Shown here piece by piece: positions 21,941-36,538 of a DNA stretch of 64,000 bases (position 1 is the first letter of the stretch; each line of letters starts with the position of its first letter). The stretch is from the NCBI GenBank assembly GCA_007026445.1, contig VDMD01000013.1, forward strand, positions 496,001 to 560,000, given 5' to 3'. The notes beneath the pieces were generated by a model that did no database searches, was not told where the DNA came from, and worked only from the letters and a program-made list of their open reading frames with translations. The translations under genes and the position numbers were made by a program. This stretch comes from Schizophyllum amplum. Lineage: Eukaryota > Basidiomycota > Agaricomycetes > Agaricales > Schizophyllaceae.

Positions 21941-22520
21941 GGGATCCGGGACATGCGGCCGCGCGATGTACGCGCGCACGGATTTCTCCTGTACCTCGGG
22001 GAAACTTGACGGTCGCCAGACTCGCTGATCTGTTGCCTCGAGGGATGTTCAAGATTAGACTCAAAAAGAGCTCCGTATTTCCATCCCCTCGAGCAGGGGA
22101 CGCAACTTGAACTTCAGGACGACAAGGCTCCAGCCTCCTCCAGGCTTAAGTATGTTTTCGAGTTATCTCTGATTGTCCACAGACTGAGGACGGCATTCAG
22201 CCACATATGAAACTTCGCAGCGCTTCAAGAGCGATGCTCTCATTGGGCTTCAGAAGTTCATGGCGGAATAGTCTGAGTGACACTGACATACTTAGCTCTG
22301 GCAGAAAACTTGAACAAAGGCGACGGGATGAGTCACCGGCAACACAATTGAATGAACAGCGGTCCGACTTTCCGACAACGTGGTCTCGGCTCAAAGCGAC
22401 GTCATGGAGCTGGTGTCATCCCGAAGTGTCATGACATTCACAGCCGTACGGCAGTGGGGGGTCGGGGTCGGACGACTGCGCCGTGCGCGTCCGACATTCT
22501 CATTCTTGTCCTGAACCCTC

Positions 22521-24494
22521 ATGAAGTTCAACAGCCCTATACCGCAGTCGCTGCCAAAAGAATGTACCAAGGCCGCGAAGATCTGTGCGTCGAAGCCCCT
22601 CATCACGGCGCCTATACGAGCTGATTTGGGAGCAGTCCAGTCGTTCGTGGACAGTGCGAACAACGGCCTTGACGGAGTCATCCCACGAGAGATTATCGAG
22701 CAAGCAAAGGGCTTTGCGATATTTAGCGTCTTCAAAGCTGGCTTTTTGTTCTCAGCTCGCGCAGGTGTGTGGCGTTCGGCTGGTATGCGGGATAGCCGAT
22801 TGACGATACCTACCACTTAGGGAGCGGCGTCGTGATTGCAAGACTGGACAATGGAGGTAAGAAGCTTTTCCAGCGGCAGTGCTCATCTCTCACATTACCC
22901 CAGGCTGGTCAGCACCCAGCGCTATTGGAACCGCTGGACTCGGCTTCGGCAGTCAAGTAGGGGCAGAAGTCACTGATTTTTTGATAATTCTCAATACACG
23001 TTCGGTATGCAATGCTTCATAACTTTGTCCGTATGTGACACTAACGCTGCGACTGCTTTTAGGCCCTTGTAAGCTCCTTGCCATCATCCTACCCCTCACA
23101 TCCCCTAACATGCGCCCCAGCGATCGTTCATGGCGGCAGGATCGCTTACTTTAGGTGGCAACATGAGCATCGCACTAGGTCCTCTTGGACGCAACGGTGA
23201 AGCCATCGGATCTGTCAACTCCAAGGGCAAAATGGCAGCGATGTCCGCCTCCTCATTCCTTTGATTCCCTTGCCCTGTATCTCATTTCTTCCCAGGTACT
23301 CCTACTCCAAAACCCGAGGCCTGTTCGGCGGCCTCTCCCTCGAAGGCTCCGTCATCCTCGACCGTGAGGATGCGAACTACCAGGCCTACGGCACCTCGGT
23401 CTCTGCCAAGCAGCTGCTCTCTGGCGCTATCGAACCTCCCTCGTGGTCCAAGGCCCTCATCCAGACGCTCGAGGCGCGTACGGGGCTCCCGGGCAACAGA
23501 CCGTGGGTGCACGATCGCAGTCTATCGGACTTCGGCGCGGGGTACGCGTTCGATGGGATCAGCAGCGGGAATACGACACCCAGCACGCCGAGCTATCTGA
23601 GGAAGAAGAGGAAGGAGCAGCAGAAGACGGCGTTTCCTCCAGATAGCTGGAATGACACGGCGGACGACTATTTTGGGTCGACGAGCTCGTCGAACAGCCG
23701 CGGCGCACCCGCTAATTCGAGTCGCAGCACACCTGTGACGGCTATGTCGACGTCGCTGTCCATGCCCGTCTCCACGCGCTACGAGTCTACGAGGGCTCCC
23801 TGGGATACGCCCGACCCAACAGCAACATCATCTTTTGAGACCAGATTCGCGAGCGACTTTGTACCCGAGGACCAGGGACGGCGGCATCCGCACCTGACGA
23901 ATAAACCCAAGGAGGATTTACTGGGAGACGACTATTCGCCGCCGCCGTCTCCGCCAATTACGCTCAATGGAGGTTCATCTAACGGCTATGGTACCTCAAA
24001 CGGGTACACCGGCAACGGCTCCAACACCCACTTCCGCTCGCAATCCTCGCCCAATCCATTCGCGCCAAAGTTGGACCCATTCGACGATTTGACGGACTAT
24101 GCGCCAAGGCAGAACACGTATACTGGCGTCTCTAGCGCTTCGCCTACATCGCCTAAGACGCACATCGCGCCGAAGCCCGAGCTGACGCGCCCTTTGATGC
24201 CTGGGGAGGGCGTTGCGCGCGCGGTGGCGCTGTATAATTTTGATGCTGTGGAGGTGGGTGTCTGCTGGCTCTCATTTGATGACTTAAGCCTGACCCTGTA
24301 ATCTTGCAAGTCCGGCGACCTGTCCTTTGCGAAGGGCGACGTAATCACAGTAACGAAGAAGAGTGAGAGTACGGACGACTGGTGAGTCTAGCCTCGTCTC
24401 GTTGACTTGCTTCTCACGTGTGACGCGCAGGTGGAAGGGCCGGTCGAAAGGCAAGGAGGGCAACTTCCCGGCGAACTTCGTGGAGATCGTGTAA
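22521..24494 (+). CDS. Ysc84/SH3YL1-type actin-binding protein with C-terminal SH3
   Basis: Starts MKFNSPIPQSLPKECTKAAK, the standard SYLF (Ysc84) domain opening. Successive exons give QAKGFAIFSVFKAGFLFSAR, AGSGVVIARLDNGGWSAPSA, FGSQVGAEVTDFLIILNTRS, GGNMSIALGPLGRNGEA and KTRGLFGGLSLEGSVI. A disordered Ser/Pro/Asn-rich linker of about 280 residues follows, then an SH3 domain (ARAVALYNFDAVE, SGDLSFAKGDVI, WWKGRSKGKEGNFPANFVEI). The SYLF domain binds phosphoinositides and actin; in yeast Ysc84 works with Las17 at endocytic patches. The order and lengths match fungal homologues. A 6-nt exon at 23063-23068 (Ala-Leu) is needed to restore the conserved NTxxAxxxF spacing. Rvs167, encoded 6 kb away, acts in the same process. 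Confidence 0.93.
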
Positions 24495-24962
24495 CGTTGG
24501 CGGATGTCGTGAAGGCTGTACAACGTCGACTTCAGGTCGCATCCGAGGCGCACCAAACTGGAGGTATCTCCGTAATAGCAGTATGTATGCCATGGACTTC
24601 GGGCGTGGAAGGGAATTTGACCCTTGGCTTAGCGATTGTGTATGTATGTACTTGGTCTTGTATATCTAATCAGTGGTTGTGTTGTATATGATATGTGACT
24701 GAACACTGTGGTGGGATAGCGAGAAAAGTAGCATCGGGGCGTTCAGTCCGTCAGTCCAAGTGAGGGATGGTCGCGCAGAGTGAAGGGATCAGTCAGGATT
24801 TGTGGTCAACCGTGCGAAAGTCACGATCACGTGCCATACACGGGAGTGATTGGCAGGCGTACTTAGCGTCGATGCTGCGCCTTTTCATGCTGGTCTGTTG
24901 CAGACCCTGGCACTCTTCTTGTCTTCCCCCTTCATCTAAAGCTATCTATTGACTGAGCCGAC
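24495..24962. other. Intergenic stretch
   Basis: 3' flank of the Ysc84-type gene and promoter of the SprT gene, both on the plus strand. No other feature is seen. Confidence 0.35.
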
Positions 24963-27102
24963 ATGGCATCTCCTCCTCGCAAGCCTCTGCGCAAGTCCTC
25001 GTCTCTCGTGCTCAACGAGCCAGACGCAAGCAAGCTCAAAGCGAAGGCGGCCAGGATCTTCCCACCGTTGCCTGCGTACCAGACAGAATGGGAGGAGGTG
25101 CCAGATAGCGAGGAGGAGAGACTGAAGTGCGTGTGGTGTGAGAGTTGTACTGCATCTGCCTCGACTGACGAATGACATCAGCCACCGAAGCGAGGCGGAG
25201 ACAGACGCGTCGGAGGCGGAGGTCGTCCAGCACTTGATTGTTAAGAGAGATGTCATCGAGATATCGTCGGACGAAGAGGACGAGGCGCCTGGGTGCGTCA
25301 GCTAGTCCCTGCTATTCTGTCACCGTTACTCATATCATTGGTCGCAGCTCGTCCAAGTCAAAGAAGCCACTCCCCCGCGATCCAATAACGCCAAAAAGGA
25401 GGCGTCCCGCGTTGGGTGCTAGCCGGACGCCCACAGCGCGCAGGCGCTCGCCGAAGAAGGGTCGCGAAGTCAGCATCGTGTCGCATGACTCGGACTCCGA
25501 TCAGGCTACGACGTCGCGGAAGGAGTTCCTTCCTCTGTTCCGGGATGACTCCGACGACGAAGTGCAGGTACCTTCGAGTAGTAAGCAGACGGATGTTCCG
25601 CGCCTGGAAGACATAGACTGGGACGACTCTGATGCTATTCTTCATGTGTGCGTGTGCTTGTCCTCCCCCAGTCCTATCTCGTCTTTCTCCCTGGCTGACA
25701 GACAGTACAGGAACACCCCAAAGTCAAACCGCACCCTCAAGCGTCCGATTAATCCCACGAAGCCCAAACCCATCCCATGGAACTTGGACCTTGTTCCCTC
25801 GTCCTCTCCGACAGATACACCCACTACCTCCCAGCCCGCCACCCCCTCGCGTTCTGGACGCTCCTCACCCACCAAGGGATCTCCCAAGAAGCCTCGCGCC
25901 CCGACGAAGAAAGCCCTCGAGGACGCAGAGGCCGCGCGCCGTCAGGCGTATGCGTTGGACATGTTCCAGCAGCTCAACCGCGATGTGTTCGGGAATGCTC
26001 TCCCCGCGGACACGCCGCTGGTCTGGAACCCTAGGCTGCTGAAGACGGCGGGCAATGCGCGGTATCGCAAGTGCGTTTTCAGTAGTTCTCGTGTCATCTC
26101 GGGCTCATGCGAGCCTGTGTAGGACGGCCGACGGGAAGGTGACGACGTGTATTCATCTCGCGTCGAAGATCCTGGACTGTGACGGTGTGGTAGCGTTCAA
26201 AGACAGTAAGGAATGGTCTTCCTGACGTTGGACACTCGACAGAACGCATCCGCTTCACCCTGGGACATGAAATGTGTCACCTGGCGACGTGGGTCATCGA
26301 CCACGACCTCGACAGCAACCACGACAAGCGATTCTGGAAATGGTGCGCGCATTCAGGTCGCAGCCTTGTGGTGTGCCACCTGACCGTATCTGCAGGGGCA
26401 ACAAGATGATGAGGCGACGCCCAGATATCACAGTGACGGTGAGTGGCACGACATGCACACCTACCTCGAAGTTCGCTGATTATGGTCTCTGAATGTTAGA
26501 CAACGCACAACTACGAGATACATTGCAACTATAAGTGGGGTTCGTCGACGCTACACTAGCTGGGCTTACTGCATTGCTGACGTGCGCGCTCGACAGAATG
26601 CCTCAACAAGGACTGTGGCAAAATGTGCGATATTCCGACCGCCAGTGCGTGATAATGGTATACGTAGCTAATCCATCGTAGCTTCGGTCGGCACAGCAAG
26701 TCCATCAATATCGAAGTCGACCGTGCGTACAACAGGTCGCATCGTACAAGCGGTAACACTGACACGTCCGTAATGCAGTATGCAAGTGTGGCGGCGAGCT
26801 CAAGGAATTGTTCACGACGAGGAAGAGGCGCGATCCAGACACCTCGAAGACAAGCAAGCAGGCGGCAGCAAAGCCGCAAGGTACGATTCTGACAGCTTCC
26901 TACATGTAATGGAGTGCTGAATTCCTTGCTCTCTGTAGAGTCTGCAGTGCAGAGAACTGTCGAGAGCGCCCCTGGTGTTGCGGGACCCGGGCCGTCATCG
27001 TCGGCGTTCGTGCAAGCCATGGTCATTGACCTCACGGATTCGGGAGACGAGGACGACGATATCGAGGTTCTGACGCAGACGCTGGAGAGCGCGTCGATTT
27101 GA
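24963..27102 (+). CDS. SprT-family zinc metalloprotease (GCNA/Spartan-like)
   Basis: Begins MASPPRKPLRKSSSLVLNEP. An acidic disordered N-terminal region with repeated EEE/DSD blocks is followed by the SprT-like domain. That domain contains MFQQLNRDVFGNALPADTPL, VWNPRLLKTAGNARY, then the zinc-binding active site TLGHEMCHLATWVID (HEMCH, the HExxH motif) with a further histidine in DSNHDKRFWKWG. A zinc ribbon (CLNKDCGK... CKCGGELKEL) closes it. Such proteases cut proteins crosslinked to DNA (Spartan/Wss1 role); the acidic N-terminus is most like GCNA. The tail MVIDLTDSGDEDDDIEVL contains a hydrophobic-acidic patch of SUMO-interaction type. About eight small introns interrupt the gene. The fungal acidic N-terminus is shorter than in animal GCNA. 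Confidence 0.88.
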
Positions 27103-27494
27103 TGAGGGTTTTCTTGTCAGTCGGGAGAGATAACCGTTGGCGGCCAGTCTCACCTACTGCCATGGACGCTTGCCACGGATGACTGGCTCAATCGACTAAG
27201 TACTTGCAGACCGTACATCCTCGTCAATGTCAGAAGTCTTACAAGAGTTGCCCGGAAGGCTTGCGCAGGGCACTGAGACAGTGCAAAGGTCAACGGCTGG
27301 GTACCGGTGCGTCGCATGAATTGAGCCGCATAGCCTGAAATATCGGCCGAATACGCGCTCATGTCCACGCCTTGTTCACGGCATCCGTGTGGGTCGATCG
27401 GAAGCCACCTCTTTACGGCCAACCAACATGACACTCAGAGTCATAGGCCCACTGCGCGCGCGAACGGTGCTACTCTGCGCTCTGGCAGGCGCCG

Positions 27495-27502
27495 TATAAA
27501 TA
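27495..27502 (+). promoter_or_regulatory. TATA box of the short-chain dehydrogenase gene
   Basis: TATAAATA about 160 bp before the ATG at 27662. The rest of the 27103-27661 gap holds no coding feature; the minus-strand open frame at 27150-27434 lacks any domain or start support. Confidence 0.45.
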
Positions 27503-27661
27503 CGACGGGAGGGCGTTGAGGCATCTTCATCCTCCTGCCTCTCTCCCAATCACCAATCTACCACGCACTCCAAGAACCCGTTCAAGTGCCTCACTTCCGA
27601 GCTAGCGTCTTCTACACCAATAACAACAACCTCTGCACCAACCACCTCTGAATCCTTTACA

Positions 27662-28668
27662 ATGGCCACCAGCCTTGCTCGTGCGTGCCCTTCCCTCTCC
27701 TTTGGACTCGTCTTCCCAACTCGCCTTCCCAGGACCCACAACCCATATCGTTCTAATCACCCTCCCCCACAGAGAAAGTCGCCATCGTCACTGGCAGCTC
27801 GCGCTCCATCGGCGCGTCGATTGCCAAGGCCTTCGCCGCTCAGGGCGCGTACGTGATCGTCAACTACGCGAACAGCAGGGGCTCCGCGGACGAGGTCGTC
27901 GATTGGATCACGCAGAACACGGCGGGGAAGGCGAAGGCCGTGCAGGCGGATATGTCGAGCCTAGCGGGCGGGCAGACGCTGTTGGATGCGGCGGTGAAGG
28001 AGTGGGGCAAGGTGAGTTTTGGGTGCGATGTGGAGTTGGGGATGGAATGCTGATTTGTTCTCTAGATCGACGTGCTTGTCCTGAACGCGGCGACTATGGG
28101 CGCGGCTACGCTCGAGAATGTAACCGAGGAGCTGTACGATGAGCACTTCACCACGAACGTCAAGGTCCCCCTCTTCATGGCCCAGTCCGCGCTTAAGCAC
28201 ATGCCCAAGCGTGCGTCTCTTCCCCCTCCCCTCTCTTCCTCCCTTCCCCTTTCCTCCCTTCCCGTCACCTTCAACCACCTGACTAACCACCACACCCTCC
28301 CTCTAGCCGGCGGCCGCCTCATCTTCTTCTCCACCAGCCTCTGCCAGGCCACCGCCTTCAACCCCGATGTCCTCTCCTACGTCGCCACCAAGGGCGCCAT
28401 CGAGCAGATCACCCGCGCGCTCGCCAAGGACCCCGCCGTCGGCGCCGCAGGCATCACCGTCAACACCATCGCGCCCGGCCCCACGGACACTACACTGTTC
28501 CGGAAGGGCAAGCCGCAGGGGGTGATCGACATGCTCGCGGGCCTGCACCCGACGAAGAAGCTGGGGCAGCCGGACGAGATCGCGCCGATGGTCGCGTTTT
28601 TGGCGAGCCCGGCGGCGCAATGGATGAATGGGCAGACGATCCGGGTGAATGGCGGGTTTACGGTGTAG
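27662..28668 (+). CDS. Short-chain dehydrogenase/reductase, classical type
   Basis: Four exons; exon 1 codes only MATSLAQ before a GTGCGT donor. The Rossmann start KVAIVTGSSRSIGASIAKAF has the TGxxxxIG nucleotide-binding glycines. DVLVLNAAT is the NAG-type motif; the active-site residues are the Ser of IFFSTS and the YVATK (YxxxK) pair, and the PG motif is IAPGPTDTTL. The end VNGGFTV is typical. The length of about 260 residues is standard. The Arg/Asn-rich loop after strand 2 (NYANSRGSA) is typical of NADP(H)-preferring members, so it is probably a 3-ketoacyl-reductase-like enzyme or a polyol dehydrogenase. The substrate cannot be told and there is no metabolic cluster around it. Confidence 0.9.
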
Positions 28669-28855
28669 GAGGGGAGTGAAATATGAGAAGGAAACGCAGT
28701 AAACGCGCTTGTATGTCATTTGATGAGTGGAACGCACTTCTGTAGAAATTTCACGCGCACTGCGAGTCGAGCAAGCATCAATACTAGGCTGGATAGAGGA
28801 ACAGTAAGAGTACAGGGTTACAAATAACTTACTCCAGATAGAGAGTCAATGGAAT

Positions 28856-29857
28856 CTAGTTGCCTGCCGTTGCGGCGAAAGTAAGCGTTTCTATGCGCCC
28901 GCGGCCCTTGCACTCCTTCTGCAACAGGTCGTTGATGACCCGAAATTGACTGGGATCGATGAGCATGATCTGAAGTGGAAGATGAGCGAGGGCTTGAAGA
29001 CGATTGCGAAGGTAACTTACTGCCTCCCACTCATCTGCGGGCGTCTCTTCGGTCTCAATCTTTTCCGCGCCCTCGACGATCTTGGCACGCCACTTCTCGC
29101 TGTCGTCCTTCGGTAGAGTGACGCGAATGCGCATGCGCGCACGCTGGATGGGGAGCTTGGACTCTGTCTGTAGAAGCCGAATACATTCGGAGACCTGGGG
29201 GCGTGGCTTAGCCTGATCGACCACAAGGCGCTGTTCCATTTGACTTGCCTGACTCTTCGCGCTCTTGCCCTGCTTCACGCTAAAGCCCGCCTCCGTCATC
29301 GCCTTGTCGATGATGCCGACGGAGTATGGCCGCTGCGTCGACGGCTCGACGCACTTCTCCGCGACTAATGTCGCGATCTCTTTGCGCAGGGACGTCAGGT
29401 CGTGCTCTCGCTCCTTCTCGCCGACCTGCATCTCGCCCTTCTTGAGTATCTCTTTGACGACGGTGTCCTGGTCGGTGGTGCCGAAGGACTTTTTGAGGTC
29501 GGCGGTCTTTGCAAGTTCGCCCTTGCCGACGTTGATGAAGACGTTGGAGATTTGAAGGACATCGTCGAGATCGGTTTCGCTGAACGGGCGTAAGGTGTGG
29601 ATGGATGGTTGGGGATCGAGCAGCACGTACACTCCGTTCCTATATTCCTGGACTTTGTTCTTGTAACATGCTATCTACGCGATCGTCAGCGACTAGTAGC
29701 GCGATGCCGCGCTTGCTCACCTCGAAGCGCTTGCCACCCTTCTTCAGGCGAACGATAGAGACGTTCGTAAGTCTTCACTGGATCAGTCATTATTTGTGTA
29801 ACTGTAGATTCACCAGACCTACTTGATCTGATTCGAGGGTTGGTTGATTTTCGACAT
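28856..29857 (-). CDS. SDO1: SBDS/Sdo1 ribosome maturation factor
   Basis: Start MSKINQPSNQIK at 29857. The joined exons read KLTNVSIVRLKKGGKRFEIA, CYKNKVQEYRNGVETDLDDVLQ, VFINVGKGELAKTADLKKSF and EKCVEPSTQRPYSVGIIDKA. Later come RARMRIRVTLP and IMLIDPSQFRVINDLLQKEC, with the stop at 28856. The three SBDS domains are all present at normal length (about 250 residues). In yeast Sdo1 works with the GTPase Efl1 to release Tif6 from late 60S subunits in the cytoplasm. Splicing is fixed by homology: the intron just before the ETDLDDVLQ segment must remove the apparent reading starting VYVLLDPQ. It is divergently arranged with the Rvs167 gene, with only 227 bp between the start codons. Confidence 0.95.
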
Positions 29858-30084
29858 GGCGAAGAACAATGGGAGAACGAAAGTACAATGGGCGCCGAGA
29901 ACAAGGGCGATCAGGAGTCAGCGATCGTCATCAGAGTTTGTGGCGTGGGAACACCGTGCCACGGCATCGCGGCACGCGGCGCGCCTCGTCGAATGATGTG
30001 CACTCGCGCGCCGGAGGGCTGTGACCCCAAGCATTTCTGCTCTTGCCGCCATCTCCGCCGTCCTCGCCGTCGTCGTCTGCAGCG

Positions 30085-32035
30085 ATGAAGGGATTCACAA
30101 AGGCCATCAAGCGGTGGGCGACAGCGTCTTCGGCGATACACTCAAACTAATCAACATCGCAGGACTCCGCACATGCTGACCACCAGAGTCGGCATGTCCA
30201 AGAGTGAGATTATCTGTGCTCGCGCGTCGCCGGGCGATTTCTAAAGGCAGCATTCCCTCCCACTCTCCCATTACGCTCTGTCCTCCAGAATCCAATGATC
30301 CCGAGTTCGAAGATTACCATCGCAGCTTCTCGATCCTCGAGAAGGCTGCGGAGACCATGCTCAAGGACATCAAGTCCTTCACGGATTCGGTCAATAGTGC
30401 GTTGACCGCATATATGTCCCCCCCTCGGCGTTAACGTGCACTCACGCAGAGCTGTTCACCTCTGGCGCCGAGTTCTCTGCGCACTTTGCCGTCATCTTCC
30501 GTCCCATCTCGAGCGAGTACGACCTGATCGGCCGGCACCCTGACGCCGCGCACACTCTCAACAACGTCGACCAGTACGAGGGCATGATGGAAGAATTGAG
30601 ATCGAGCGTGGCCCCTGAGCTCGAGCTCATCGAGAGCAGGATAGTCGGCCCGGTGAAGGAGCTGCAGGCGGTCATGAAGATGATCAGGAAGACCATCACG
30701 AAGCGCGAACACAAGGCGAGTGCGCACAGGTTCTAGCGCGGCACAGCGAGGCTCATGAGTGTCGTCAGCTCACGGACTATGACCGGCACAACAACTCGCT
30801 CATGAAGCTGCGAGACAAGAAGGAGAAGTCGTTGAGCGACGAGAAGAATCTGTTCAAGGTGCGATGACTTTCACATATCCGGGCCCTTAGTCTCACTTTC
30901 CTCTAGCTCGAGCAAGACTGCGAGGTCGCGACCAACGAATACGACTATATCAACACCGCCCTGAAGAACGACCTCCCGCGGTTCATGACGCTCTCCACCC
31001 AATTCGTCGATCCGCTGTGGCACTCTTTCTTCTATATGCAGTATGTTATGCCATCCCACCCGCGTTCTCAACATCTAAGCGAAATCTCCCAGACTGCAGA
31101 TCTACTACCTCATCCTGGAGAAGATCACGTCCTTCGGCGAAGAGGGCAAGTACGACATCAGCAACGTCCCGGGGCAGCAGATACAGTCCGAATACGAGGA
31201 GAAGCGCACCAACGCCTGGGAGACCATCGAGGAACTTGGTATCATCAAGCGCATCATCTCAGTTTGTGCGTACCCACTACCTCCATCTGCTTGCATCATC
31301 CCTCCTTGCATAAACTCTGCCCTGCCAAGATCCTCGCCCTGCATAATTTTTCGTAACGCACGATCCTTCGCAATGCTCTCTCGGCTGTGTACTTACTACA
31401 GTCTACTCACACCTCTCCCTCCTCCAGCCCGCCTCGTGCAGCAAAGCCGCGGCGAAGGCACGGTCAGCCGCACCGTCTCCGCCTCCTCCGGCGGATCCGG
31501 CTTTTCCAAGGCTGGGCCCCCGCCCGGACGCAGCGTCTCCGCCAGCGCCGCCTCCTTCAAGAAAGCCCCGCCTCCGCCACCCGGCGCGAAGGCCGCCCCT
31601 GCGCCCCCACCGCCCTACTCCGCCTCCGCATCGCTCTCCCCAGGTGGTGGTAGCCGATCGCTATCCCCGAGTGGCCGCTCACTCTCCCCAGGTGGCGGTG
31701 GCGCGTCGCTGTCCCCCTCCTCGTCTATTGCGGGCAAGAAGGCGCCGCCGCCGCCCCCGCCGCTGAAGCCGAAGCCGAAACCCGCGGCCCCGGCGGTGCA
31801 GTATGTGACGGCGCTGTATGATTTCGATGCGCAGGCAGATGGGGATTTGTCGTTTAAGGCCGGGGACCGAATAGAGGTAGTGGAGAGGACGGATAATGCG
31901 GAGGATTGGTGGACAGGGAGGTTGGGCGCGCAGCAGGGTGTGTTCCCGGGTGAGTTCTTTTTCGATCTGGTTCGGCTGTACTGGGGTGAATAGGTGCTGA
32001 CTGCGTGAACAGGCAACTACGTGCAAACGTCGTGA
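30085..32035 (+). CDS. RVS167: BAR-SH3 protein, Rvs167/amphiphysin family
   Basis: Exon 1 starts MKGFTKAIKR and continues TPHMLTTRVGMSKK, the amphipathic start of fungal Rvs167. The BAR domain follows (DPEFEDYHRSFSILEKAAET, LFTSGAEFSAHFAVIFRPIS, IRKTITKREHKLTDYDRHNN, DLPRFMTLSTQFVDPLWHSF). A Pro/Ser-rich linker with PPPPP runs leads to a C-terminal SH3 (TALYDFDAQADGDLSFKAGD, WWTGRLGAQQGVFPGNYVQT, stop at 32035). The protein senses and tubulates curved membrane at endocytic sites and binds actin regulators. Full-length architecture of Rvs167/S. pombe Hob1. One intron (30716-30768) uses a GC donor. The intron before the linker is long for this genome, about 165 nt. Confidence 0.94.
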
Positions 32036-32714
32036 GGGATTGGAGATTACTTTGTATGTCCTGGGCGGACAATTGGGCCCTTGATCAGGAATCAGGATAT
32101 GCGCACGCTTGAAGGCGCGAAGGGATGGTTTGTCCGCGAGCGCAGTCGGATACCAGCACGCTCGTGAGGATGCTGTGTGAATTATTCATATGGATGAAGA
32201 TGATGCCTCAGTCTGAACGCTCACTTTCCCATTGCAGTTGCCTCAGTCGGGTGAGACGCTGGCATGTATTGATCTTGCGACTAGAGCTTCCCCCCCCCCA
32301 ACACCGGTCTACAACCTCGCCTTGCGGACTATGCGTCGGTGCAAGGTTAGTGAGCTCGAAGTGGTGGACAGTCACTGGTACCACTGCTAAGGCCTAAGGC
32401 CCTGCGGGTGGCCGTCGAGCCCGAGAGTCAATATATATGAACCCTTACATGCAACTTAAAATGACCGCAGAGTTTTGCCCGGGCAAAACAACGTGATGCG
32501 CTCACGTGCCGGCACGGTCGTCCGTCGGAATACAACTTTGATCACTAGCTTCAAGCTTCAAACTTTCAAGTTTGACAACTGGAAACTGACAGTAGAATCT
32601 GACAGCTCCGCCTATGGTTTGCAACCTTGCCTAACCTTGCCTGATGAGCTTTGCGTTGGCGAGATGGTGGCGAGTTGCATTTTCACGTACCCGCGCGTGG
32701 AGGGGCTTGACTTA

Positions 32715-33018
32715 CAGCGACCGACAGAACGATAGAGACCCGCGCACTTGAAGCTCTTTGTTTGTGGAGCATGCACAAACAAGCCGACTTCGCGCCTCCT
32801 GAGGTAGCTGCGAGACTGGGTATTTGGTGTCCCAGCGCGCGGAATGCCTTCCGTTGGTGCTTTTATTGTACCCTGTACAGCTGATTCTAGATAACATTGA
32901 CTATCGAGAGCTAGACAAGGGGCAGAACACATCCCATGTGGTGTTTGTTCCAGCTACAAGTAAACAGATCAAAACCGCTCCAAAGGCCTGCAGGTCTCTA
33001 TCGTTCTGTCGGTCGCTG
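32715..33018. mobile_element. MITE-like element with 26-bp terminal inverted repeats and TA target duplication
   Basis: Positions 32715-32740 (beginning CAGCGACCGACAG) are an exact reverse complement of 32993-33018. The dinucleotide TA flanks both ends (32713-32714 and 33019-33020). The 304-bp interior has no coding frame with a transposase feature. CAG ends and a TA duplication are the marks of pogo/Tc1-mariner-type non-autonomous elements. The surrounding stretch 32036-33290 between the Rvs167 and zinc-finger genes holds no other gene; a run of nine C lies near 32291. Confidence 0.75.
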
Positions 33019-33290
33019 TATGAGTATCCCAGCCTAGGTCCGGTGGCGAGTTCGAGCCGTGGTCGAGTTGCTTTCAAGTTCTGGCTCTGGCTCATAGAAT
33101 ATTGACATAAATATGGTATCTATCGTACAACACATTCTGTTGCTAAATCTTCCCGTGCATAGGAGAATAAGTACTCTACTGTCCCTCGTCGTTGCGTGCT
33201 ACTACTCCGACTCGGTGAGGAGCACTCCATCGTCGTTTGCCGCCATCCGGCTCATGATCGACAGCCACCGCGCTCAAAGTCGACCGCTGC

Positions 33291-36538
<3,248 letters not shown>

